In this document: positions 22,126 to 31,420 of the stretch, piece by piece
Layout: each line of letters begins with the position of its first letter
Position numbering within the stretch: position 1 is the first letter of the stretch
Source: Capra hircus
Lineage: Eukaryota; Chordata; Mammalia; Artiodactyla; Bovidae
Assembly: GCF_001704415.2 (NCBI RefSeq)
Contig: NC_030811.1
Location: forward strand, 58,455,591 to 58,519,590
Direction: 5' to 3'
Length of the DNA: 64,000 nt
Translations under genes and position numbers: made by a program
The notes under the pieces: generated by a model
The model's database searches: none
The model's input: the letters and a program-made list of their open reading frames with translations, nothing else
Told to the model about the DNA's origin: nothing

Positions 22126-22512
22126 TAGAACAGTGGGAATAAGAGGAATGCTCATGAAGCTGATGTTCCTGGGTGTGGTAGTAGATGGCACATCTTAGCT
22201 ACGCAGCTGTAAGTTTAAGTCTTGAATTTACCCTTGTCTACTCATATTTAGGAGAGTAGGAGGCTTAGTTGTCCACATAGTTATGTGACCCTGTCCTACA
22301 CTTTAGTCACAGCTGATTAGACTAGAAGTAGACATCCATCTCAGAAGACAGTCCTTAGGCTGGTTGAGCTAAGATTTTAAATGATTAGAGTTTAATTATG
22401 AGACTAGAATATTGTAGCTATAAGATGTGGATAATTGAACGGAAAAGACTTGTGGAGTCAGAGCCTGAGTCATCGCCATGGCAATAAAATGCTGTGTAGT
22501 GTTAAGGTTAAG
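22126..22512. other. Unassigned DNA
   Basis: No feature identified between the trinucleotide tract and the BovB fragment insertion. Confidence 0.45.
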
Positions 22513-22523
22513 AAAGAGTTCAC

Positions 22524-22828
22524 TAAATAATTTATTTTTAATTAAAAATAAATAAATACATTTTAAAAAATTGAAATAGCTCAATAGGAATTCCTATTGA
22601 GCTATTTCAAATCCTGAAACATGATGCTGTGAAATTTCTGCACTCAATATGCCAGCAAATATGGAAAACTCAGCAGTGGCCACAGGACTGGAAAAGGTCA
22701 GTTTTCATTCCAATCCCAAAGATAGGCAATGCCAAACAATGCTCAAACTACCACACAATTGCACTCATCTCACATGCTAGAAAAAAAAAAAAATAAAATA
22801 AAATAAAATAAAAAATTGAAAAAATAAA
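22524..22828 (+). mobile_element. Polyadenylated internal BovB fragment with palindromic 5' end
   Basis: 22591-22783 matches BovB RT N-terminal coding sequence (gagctatttcaaatcctgaa to catctcacatgctag). It then switches to aaaaaaaaaaaaataaaata, about 1.2 kb before the normal BovB 3' end. The segment is bounded by aaagagttcac at 22513-22523 and 22829-22839 (11-bp duplication, extendable to 14 bp with one mismatch). The 5' part is AT-rich and contains two perfect palindromes. The A-rich tail and the upstream gttaagaaag context suggest L1-type mobilisation of a prematurely polyadenylated BovB transcript. That mechanism is inference. Confidence 0.8.
22571..22610. repeat. Perfect 40-bp palindrome at a BovB 5' junction
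   Basis: The 20-base arm ttgaaatagctcaataggaa is followed with no spacer by its exact reverse complement, centred on GAATTC at 22588-22593. The right arm is genuine BovB sequence and the left arm is an inverted copy of it. Pairing fails one base beyond each end. A second perfect palindrome of 24 bp lies just upstream at 22530-22553 (centre ttaa). Confidence 0.97.
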
Positions 22829-22839
22829 AAAGAGTTCAC

Positions 22840-23174
22840 AAGTTATGACTAAGCCGAAAAGGGCAATGTGCCAATAGAGGCAGGATATGAAGTGGGGGGC
22901 AGAGAGAAGCAGAAATGAGAGACAAAACAGCAGCCTCCTTCCTAACTGACAAGGTCCAGGCCTCATGGATTCTCAAAAGGACCATCCAAGTCTATTCTGG
23001 TTTCAAGTGGCCACGAAATTGTCAACTGTATCCTTTCCATAAACTTCTCTATTTGAATTGCTGTGTGTGAGTTTCTATTCCTTGCAATCAAATATCAAGA
23101 ACTAAGATATTTATCAAATAAGTTGCTTATTTTTCATGCTATATGCAAACCAAGGTCACTAGGCCCTCAGTCAA
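22840..23174. other. Unassigned DNA
   Basis: No repeat or gene identified in this interval between two BovB-derived segments. Confidence 0.45.
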
Positions 23175-24056
23175 GTTCAGTTCAGTCGCTCAGTCATGTC
23201 TGACTCTTTGCAACCCCATGAATCGCAGCACGCCAGGCCTCCCTGTCTAACACCAACTCCCGGAGTTTACCCAAACTCATGTCCATCGAGTCAGTGATGC
23301 CATCCAGCCATCTCATCCTCTGTTATCCCCTTCTCCTCCTGCCCCTAATCCCTCCCAGCATCAAGGTCCTTTCCAATGAGTCAACTCTTTGCATGAGGTG
23401 GCCAAAATATTGGTGTTTCAGCTTTAGCATTAGTCCCTCCAATGAACACCCAGGACTGATCTCCTTCAGAATGGACTGGTTGGATCTCCTTGCAGTCCAA
23501 GAGATTCTCAAGAGTCTTCTCCAACACCACAGTTCAAAAGCATCAATTCTTTAGCAGTCAGCCTTCTTCACAGTCCAACTCTCACATCCATGCATGACCA
23601 TAGGAAAAACCATAGCCTTGACTAGATGGACCTTTGTTGGCAAAGTAATGTCTCTGCTTTTGAATATGCTATCTAGGTTGGTCATAACTTTTCTTCCAAG
23701 GAGTAAGCATCTTTTAATTTCATGGCTGCAGTCACCATCTGCAGTGATTTTGGAGCCCCTAAAAAAAAGTCTGATACTGTTTCCACTGTTTCCTCATCTA
23801 TTTGCCATGAAGTGATGGGACCAGATGCCATGATCTTCGTTTTCTGAATGTTGAGCTTTAGGCCAACTTTTTCACTCTCCTCTTTCACTTTCATCAAAAG
23901 GCTCTTTAGTTACTCTTCACTTTCTGCCATAAGGGTGGTGTCATCTGCATATCTGAGATTATTGATATTTCTCCTGGCACTCTTGATTCCAGCTGTGCTT
24001 CTTCCAGCCCAGCGTTTCTCATGATGTACTCTGCATATAAGTTAAATAAGCAGGGT
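23175..24056 (-). mobile_element. BovB 3' portion, 5'-truncated, 0.88 kb
   Basis: Minus-strand BovB from the 3' tail (gttcagttcagtcgctcagt) into RT up to gttaaataagcagggt. It includes the YADD-coding stretch near 23937-23957 and the C-terminal domain. The minus frame has stops and a small A-run indel near 23760, so nothing functional remains. Confidence 0.95.
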
Positions 24057-24534
24057 ACCACTATTAGATGCTTTTGTGTTTGGACTCAGCTCTTTCCTCA
24101 GGAGCTTCTACATTGAAAAGATCATGCACCAGAAAATTATATTTAACATCAGGCCCATTTCACAGAGTCCAGGCTTTGTTTACTGTAATCTATTACTTAT
24201 TAATGCCCCCTCAATATCTCAAAATCGGAGTTCCCTCACCTAGGAACACACACATCCTGCTTCTCCCATGGCAGCAATGTCTCTAGACTCCCATAACCTC
24301 TTGTATGCTCTTATTTTTCTGGCTTGCACTCTCATGACTTACACCTTGACCCTCCTTCTCTGCCTTCTTCCTCCAGATGCCAAACCTGTACTGTCCGTCT
24401 GTCTGTGGTTTTGACTCACTCAAAAGATCCTGACTGGTGTCTCTCTCCCAAGGATGGATGAACACGGCCGACTGATAAGTTACACTTAGAACTGATGCTC
24501 TACACTTCTGCCAGGTTGGTGAGCGAGGAGGTCG
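24057..24534. other. Unassigned DNA
   Basis: No feature I can support. Frames of about 60-72 codons are unrecognisable. Confidence 0.45.
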
Positions 24535-24740
24535 ATCTTTATCTACTGAGTACGTGTATCAAATATTCTACAGCCTGTTAGGTCAGCATGACTGCCTTTA
24601 TTCTATAGATGACAAACCTGAAACTCTGAGCAATTAAGGCAATATGCCCAAGTTTATATGAGTGTGGTAAATGAGTGTGGCAAATGAGTGGCAGATGGGG
24701 TGTGAACCCAAGTGTGTTTGACTTAAAACATGTTTTCCTT
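24535..24740 (-). mobile_element. MIR SINE
   Basis: Reverse-complement MIR: ctactgagtacgtgtatcaa, tattctatagatgacaaacc, ggcaatatgcccaagtttat and a tail gtgaacccaagtgtgtttga. It is highly diverged and contains a short local duplication of agtgtggtaaatg / agtgtggcaaatg near 24661-24687. Confidence 0.7.
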
Positions 24741-25075
24741 TAAACTGTGCCGATTTGCCAGAGATGAAAGAAAGCCAGTATTACTTGAGCACTCTGAAGG
24801 TACCCTTTAATGACCATTCAACATCCATTCTCCCCTTACTTCTTCATACCAAAGCCCTGGTTTTGTTTGGTGTGGAAATATGTTCCTCTAAAAGACTCCA
24901 TAGTCCAGGCTTCTTGAAGAAAGGAAGCACGGGCATGTGAAAGCTGGTATGAAAGTCAAAGGTTTGTATGGGGCTTTTAGGAAAGCTACTTAAAGCGTCA
25001 AGTTGGGAGGGGAGATTTTCCCCCTTTATTTTTCCTGCTGCTCGGAGTGGAGCTCTGATAATCACCTTAGACATG

Positions 25076-25347
25076 CTGCTGCTGCTAAGTCACTTCAGTC
25101 GTGTTCAACTCTGTGCGACCCCATAGACGGCAGCCCACCAGGCTTCCCCATCCCTGGGATTCTCCAAGCAAGAACACTGGAGTGGGTTGCCATTTCCTTC
25201 TCCAATGCATGAAAGTGAAAAGCGAAAGTGAAGTCACTCAGTCGTATCCAACTCTTGGCGACCCCATGGACTGCAGCCTACCAGGCTCCTCCGTCCATAG
25301 GATTTTCCAGGCAAGAGTACTGGAGTGGGGTGCCATTGCCTTCTCCA
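25076..25347 (-). mobile_element. BovA2-type SINE dimer with 12-bp target duplication
   Basis: Two BovA units on the minus strand joined by the linker aatgcatgaaagtgaaaagc. The left boundary is the (gct)n stretch plus aagtcacttcagtcgtgttc. accttagacatg (25064-25075) and accttagatatg (25348-25359) flank it, 11 of 12 identical. Confidence 0.93.
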
Positions 25348-25489
25348 ACCTTAGATATGATGAGATCCTAAAGGTGGAATCCACACTATAGGGTAGTCTG
25401 GGTCCCTAAAGGCAACAGTGCTGCCATATCAATTTTGTTTGTGGACTCTTCTGTGAAGGAGATAAAAACACCTATTTTGTTTGAGCTAC

Positions 25490-25660
25490 TTTTATATGTG
25501 GTATGATTCAAGCACCTCCTATGTGAAACACTGCTCTGGTACTCAAACCTTTGGTTGCCCCCATTTCAGATGAAGACCCTAGGTTCCAAAAAGCTTAAAT
25601 AATTAACTTAAGCTCACACAGATAGTTCAGTGATGTGTCTTGACTTTAGAGCATATTGCT
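25490..25660 (-). mobile_element. MIR-like SINE
   Basis: Diverged reverse-complement MIR pattern: caagcacctcctatgtgaaa, catttcagatgaagacccta, taagctcacacagatagttc. The conserved core is recognisable but boundaries are soft. Confidence 0.65.
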
Positions 25661-25754
25661 CTAATAGAATGAAGTCTAAACTCCTTAACATGAAATATGA
25701 AATACCCATGATATAACCATTGTCTTTTCTCTCATCTTACATTTTGTTTGTGGA

Positions 25755-25930
25755 GCAGGCAATGGCAACCCACTTCAGTACTCTTGCCTGGAAAATCCCA
25801 TGGACGGAGGAGCCTGGTAGGCTGCAGTCCATGGGGTTGCTAAGAGACATGACTGAGCTACTTCACTTTCACTTTTCACTTTCATGCATTGGAGAAGGAA
25901 ATGGCAACCCACTCCAGTGTTCTTGCCTAG
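25755..25930 (+). mobile_element. BovA2 SINE, partial
   Basis: Plus-strand BovA unit (gcaatggcaacccacttcag), linker (cactttcatgcattggagaa) and the start of a second unit, which breaks off at gtgttcttgcctag. It is truncated relative to the dimer at 25076. The junction with L2 has no clear duplication. Confidence 0.88.
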
Positions 25931-26020
25931 ATTTGTTTTATGCTTTTGCAAATGCTGTTTCCTCTGCCTAGAATTATCTGCCCCTAATTTTCCACTGGGA
26001 ATCTCCTACTCATCCTTTAA

Positions 26021-26230
26021 AGTGAAAGTGAAGTGGCTCAGTCATGTCCGACTCTTAGTAACCCCATAGACTGCAGCCTACCAGGCTCCTCCATCCATGG
26101 GATTTTCCAGGCAAGAATACTGGAGTAGGTTGCCATTGCCTTCTCCAGGGGATCTTCCTGACCCAGGGATTGAACCTGGGTCTTTGGCATTGTAGGCAGA
26201 CGCTTTACCATCTGAGCTACCAGGGATTGC
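26021..26230 (-). mobile_element. Bov-tA SINE with 13-bp target duplication
   Basis: Minus-strand SINE inside L2. The 13-mer actcatcctttaa is present at 26008-26020 and 26231-26243, exact. Removing the insert and one copy restores L2 sequence. Confidence 0.96.
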
Positions 26231-26520
26231 ACTCATCCTTTAAGACCCAGTCAAAGTGCTGCCTCCTCTGAAGTCTTTCCTAAGCAGCTGTCTCATGACA
26301 TAGGTCTTCCTTCTTCTGTGTCCCTACTGCTCCATGCTGTGCCTTATTAAGACACCATGTGGCATATAACATGGTAATTGTCTACATGCCTGTCTTCCTT
26401 CTAAAATGTCAGCTTCTTTAGAGGTCATTATTTTCTACCTCTATATCTTCAGTATTTGTTCACTGCCTAGCACATAAGAAGAAAATTTTTATTGAATGAC
26501 TGACTGCCCAAATGAATAAA

Positions 26521-27809
26521 AGTAGGCATCAAATTGCATGGTACCTTTTAGTAAACTTCAGGTGCTAAACATCACATAATGAGACTTGTCTCCTCATGTT
26601 TCCTAGGCCACCTGGGAAGCATGGGGAGCATGTCATTGCAGGGCTGCTATTGGTGGGCACTCATGAGAGCTCATGTTTCCATGGAGGCTCTTCAGTTCAC
26701 TCTACTTTCATTCCATAGCCTCTGTGTCTAAAGATGATTGTGGCTTATTTCCAATTCAAAACATGGTTTTGTTAGGGAATGTGGCTCAAAAGATCATAAA
26801 GATAGATCTGATTTTTGTTTGAATCCTTTCAAGAAATTAAATCAGTTCTGACACAGCATTTTTTTTTTTCAAGATTTTGAAAACTTCGAATCCATTTTAA
26901 ACTAGATTGTGATCGACAAACCCACTGGAACATTAGCAAACAGTTAAATACTAATTAGCCAAGTCCCTGCTAATCTCCCAGCTGTCAAAGGCATAGATAG
27001 AAACGAAAGCTTCTATTAAACCTGAGTTGGTCCCTGAGGAGGAAGAGGTCAGAGGGGAGTGTTCAGTCAACTGTGAGATTATGTGCACCAAGTCTTAAGT
27101 GATAATCATAAAAAACATGCAAATATCCCTTTACTTATTTAAAAAGACATTATATTGACATGAAAACTCTCCTTTTGTCATTTTCTCCATCATCTAACTG
27201 TTAGCCATTATTTTCAGGATGAAGTTCAAAACCTTTTCCCTGACTTTCTACCACTACCTACGATTTCCAGTTGTGTTTGTCACTTCCTCCTCCTCTTCTT
27301 GGACCTTCTGCTCAAGGCTATGAGCCCTTAGATACAGAAAGTTGGGGGAAAGATAACTGCAAGATACAAGGTGGATGGAGATCTTGAGACTGTGAATGGT
27401 GGCAGTGGTGGCAGGAGGGGGAGTGAATATTGAGAATGGATGGTGAGGAAAGCTGCTTCTTGAAGCCCCAAAAGACTTCAAATCTACTACTATGGGCTAG
27501 TTCTCTGTGTTTACACTTCACTGCCCTCCAACATTTCCCCTAATTGTTTTTCAGAATTCACGCAAGGGTAACCCAGTATTGTAGTGCAAGCCCTTCATGC
27601 AAGTGAAGTCACGCTAAAACCTACCTATCCTCCTTCCCATTGCAATAAGAGACTTTTCTTTTACTCCTTGGTATATAGGTGAATTTTCAGGTGGAGTGGA
27701 GAAAGCAGTGTCCATTTTATATAAATCTTTACAAAACTCTCATCGGCATTTAAAATTCCCCAAAGGTTAAGAAACATCCATTTAGAAGAGACTAATATGA
27801 TTGATTAAA
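26521..27809. other. Unassigned DNA
   Basis: No repeat or gene that I can defend. 27180-27330 has L2-like wording (gatgaagttcaaaacctttt; cactacctacgatttccagt) but too little to call firmly. Confidence 0.4.
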
Positions 27810-27990
27810 ACAGAACTTCTTAAAGTATGGCTTGTGGACTACTTATATTAGGATCAACTAGAGAGCTGTTTTTAATATAAATCCTTAGACCTTGACTCAG
27901 AACTCTTGAATTGGAAAATCGGGTGGGCGCCTGAGAAACTACATTTAAAAATCCTCCCAGAAGATGTACTTTATCAGATGAGAACAACTG
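27810..27990 (+). mobile_element. MER5-like hAT (Charlie) fossil
   Basis: Matches the non-autonomous MER5 pattern: acttcttaaagtatggcttg, aatccttagaccttgactca, tcctcccagaagatgtactt. The element encodes nothing and would have been mobilised by a hAT transposase. Divergence is high and the terminal repeats are not clear. Confidence 0.6.
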
Positions 27991-28182
27991 ACTTTAAATG
28001 GATCTAGATTCATATTTATTGGTACTTTATAATTACACATATTCCTGAATACTCAAAGTTGAAAAGTTACGCCTTGAGTGTGCCTGAAAGATAATTATAT
28101 CATCAGAATTAATTATGATTTGTCCTCTTTCCTTCAATTTTTGCATGTTTTTTTTCTTCTCATCTTACACTGGCTATATTGT

Positions 28183-28375
28183 AGAACAGGAGTTGGCAAA
28201 TTTTTGTCCACAGCCCTAATCCAGCCACCATCTATTTTTGTATGACTCATGAACGGTTTTTACATTTCTAAATGGTTGACCTATAAGTATCTACATAATA
28301 TCCTCTACGTTGCCTCTTGGCAGCCAAAGTCTAAAATATTTCCCAGCTATCTCTTTACTGAGAATGTTTGATGAC
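28183..28375 (+). mobile_element. DNA-transposon fossil (hAT-like MER family)
   Basis: Contains the pattern gttggcaaatttttgtccac, catctatttttgtatgactc, acggtttttacatttctaaa, and near the other end gccaaagtctaaaatatttc, as in old hAT-type MER elements of mammals, with an internal deletion. I cannot assign the exact family by eye. Confidence 0.6.
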
Positions 28376-30560
28376 CCACCAACAAAGAATGAGAGCTCCT
28401 GTTCTTCATATCCCTGATTGTCAGCTTTTGGTATTGTCAGAAATTTTTTTTAGCATCTAATTTTTTTTTATACATCTAATAGGTGTATAGAAGTGTCTCT
28501 TGGTTCTAATTTGCATGTTTCTAATGGCTAATGATGTTTAGTATCTTAATGTGTTTATTTGCTATCCGGATATCTTCTTTGCTGAAATGTCTGTTCAAAT
28601 CTTTGAACCTTTATGAAAAACTGAATTATTTCCTTATTGTTGAGTTTTAAGAGTTCTTTATATATTCTGGATACAAGTCCTTTGTCAGAAATACAGTTTG
28701 CAAACATTTAATTCTGTTGAGTGTTTTATGCAGAATAACATTTTTTAATTTTAATTAAGTCCAGTGTATCATTAAAAATACTTTTCCCCATGTCATGCTG
28801 TTGGTATTATATGCAAGAACTCTTTGTTTAACCCAAAGTCACAAAAATTTTCTCCTGTATTTTCTTCTGAAAGTTTTGTGGTTTTACAAAATTTTACTTT
28901 TAGAGTTATAATTGGTTAAGTTACTGTTATAAGATGTGAAGTAAAGTTTGAGTTTCTTTCTTTTCTTTTCTTTTTTTTGCCTATGGGTATTCAGTTGGTT
29001 CAACAGCATTTTTAGAAAGACTATTAGTTAGACTATTAGACTATTTTAGACTATTAGCGCTCAGCTTTCTTTATAGCCCAACTCTCTATCAAAAATAAGT
29101 TAGCCACATTTATGTAGGTCTCTTTCTGTTTGAATCCTCCAACTTTACTCTTCAAAAATTACTTTGATTATTCTAGCTCATTTACTTTTCCATATAAATT
29201 TTAGAGTCAGCCTATCTATATATTAAAAATTCTGTGGGATTTTGATTGCAATTGAGTTAAATCTAAAGATCAATTTGGAGAAAATTTAACTTTTAATTTT
29301 AATTAAAATTAAATTTTAATTTAAGATTTTAATACATCTTAACTTTGTTGAGTGTTTGAATTCATGGATACAGAAAGTACCTTCATTTACTTATGTCTTC
29401 TTTGATATTTCATCAAATTTTGTAGTTTTCAAGATACAGATACTAAACCTGGTTTTGGTTGGGTTTTTTTTATTTTTTTTGATTTTATGCCTAAGTTTTC
29501 TCTTTTTTCAAGCTATCTAAATAGTACTTAATTTTTTCTTCAGTTTCTAATTGTTGATTGCTAATAAATAGGAATACAATTGGTTTTTGTGTGTTGACCT
29601 TGTATCCTGTGATCTTGCTAAACTCACTTGCAAGTTCTAGGATCTTTTTGGTGTTGAATTTTATCAAATACTTTTTCTGCACCAGCTGATGTATGATCAT
29701 GTGGGCTTTTTTGCTTTAGTCAGTTAATATGGTAGATTATATTGGTTTATTTTTAAATGCTGAAACTGCCTAGTGTTTCTGCAGTAAAAACCTTTTTTTT
29801 TTTTTGGTGATGTATTGTTTCTTTTACTGATTTCTGGAATTGATTTGATGATGTTTTCTTAAGGATTTTAATCTCATTTATAAGGATTTAAGTCCTTAGT
29901 TTTCTTTTCTTGTGCTATTTTTGTCTTGTTTGGTATCAGGTTGATGCTGCTGCATGATATGACTTGGAAAATGTTTTCCATTCTTCTAATCTTCTGGAAG
30001 ATATTGTGTCGAATTTCTGCTATTATTTCTTTATATTTGTTGGAATACACCAATGAAACCATGTGGACTGAAAACTTTCTTTTTGGGGAGTGTTTAAACT
30101 AAATTTTGCACTTCTTCAAGAGACATAGACTAGTAGGATTCTGTTCCTTTGTGGATGAATTTTTGTAGTTTGTGACTTTCAAGGAATTGGACCATTTCAT
30201 CTAAGCTGTTAAACTTTAATCCATAGGGTTGTTTAATATTTCTATATTATTCTTTTACTGTCTATGGGGTCTATATTGATATTCTCTTTTTCCCTTTTGA
30301 TGTTAGTAATTGTTGTCTTCTTTACTTTTTCCTTTCTGTCAATCTGTTCATAGCTTTACCTTTATAATTATTGTTACAAAGAATCAGCTTTTAATTTCAT
30401 TAATGTTCTTTGTTGCTTTTCTCTTTTCAGTTTTAGTGATTTCTACTCTTATGTTTATTTGTGTTTCCTTTCCTCTACTTGGACATCTGTATTGTAATTG
30501 TTAGACTATCACAGCTTAACACTTAACCACTTAATTTTGTTTCAACTCAAATGATTATAG
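28376..30560 (-). mobile_element. Ancient L1 ORF2 remnant, about 2.2 kb
   Basis: Collinear minus-strand L1: attctaatttgcatgtttct-like text near 28500, atatcttctttgctgaaatg, ggatacaagtcctttgtcag, and ORF2 RT/linker traces such as a minus frame at 29491-29700 reading EFSKITGYKVNTQK. Many stops and indels, including poly-T expansions at 29463-29479 and 29790-29803. The right boundary is approximate. Confidence 0.75.
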
Positions 30561-31330
30561 TATGTCTTCAACCAGTTATTTTAAAAGAAAATAATACGTA
30601 TGTCATATGACTTTTTAGGACCTGCCTCCTTGAAAATTTTTCTCTGTTGGTCATACATGAAAGCCAACCTAAAATTCTTAGGTTGCAACATTTTCCCTTT
30701 AGAAACCTATAGATGTGGCTTCACTGTCATCTAGAATTAGATTATAGAGGTATCTGAAGCTACCTTTGTTTGTGTTCTGTCTTAAGAAACAGATTTTCCC
30801 TTCTGCTAATGACATTTTAAATTTATTCTTGTAGTTTAAATTTTTCTAAGAAGTGGGCCAATTTCCAATAGTTTTTACCTGGTGTTTGATCTCCAGGTCT
30901 TTATTCAGCTCAGAAAAGTTATTAGATGATATTGAAAGTTATTAAATGATTATTGCTTTATATAATTTTTTTTGTTAAATAATAGTTCTGGTCTCTTCAT
31001 AGTAAATACTATTGGTTATTCAAATAGTGATTTACCATTCCTTATTCTATATTTCTATTGACTTTCAAGTTTTGTTTTTTTAAATTATTTCTCTGCAGTC
31101 TGTAATACCTTTTTATTTTGTTACCTCTTGTCTCATCTTATTCTCTTGAATTTAGATTTTTTAAAATAGATTTACTTATGTTTATTAAGGTTATTTCCTG
31201 TTGTTCTCTTTTGTACATGCCCATTAGTTTTCTGAAATTTTATTCTGAATCTTACAGTGGACATTTCCTAGGTTTATGCTTTTGTTCTGAATCTTTATTA
31301 CATTATTATTTTCCCTCAGTTTTGCAGTAC
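30561..31330. other. AT-rich, probably old LINE but unassigned
   Basis: T-rich sequence continuing the style of the L1 remnant (ccttgaaaatttttctctgt). I cannot place it with confidence. Confidence 0.35.
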
Positions 31331-31334
31331 TTTT

Positions 31335-31420
31335 CTTTTCTTACCCAGTCACTGTCTAGAACAGGGCCTGGCATAGAGTAGAGGTTCAGTGGACATTTGT
31401 TAAATGAATTAATTGTGAGG
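31335..31420 (+). mobile_element. L2 3' end fragment
   Basis: acagggcctggcatagagta followed by gacatttgttaaatgaatta is the characteristic 3' terminus of mammalian L2. Only about 85 bp is recognisable. Confidence 0.65.

Larger units (their letters stand above)
25661..26520 (+). mobile_element. L2 LINE 3' end interrupted by two SINEs
   Basis: Old L2 features appear in order: aatgaagtctaaactcctta, ttttgcaaatgctgtttcct, catcctttaagacccagtca, then the 3' end gcctagcacataagaagaaa with attgaatgactgactgcc. SINEs at 25755-25930 and 26021-26230 interrupt it. Joining the L2 pieces across them restores collinearity. Confidence 0.75.

Noticed and set aside
21686..22198. Gly/Ser-rich plus frames and a 139-codon Thr/Pro-rich minus frame
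   Set aside because: They arise from the GGT/TGA triplet tract, where few stop codons can occur. No start context or conservation supports a gene.
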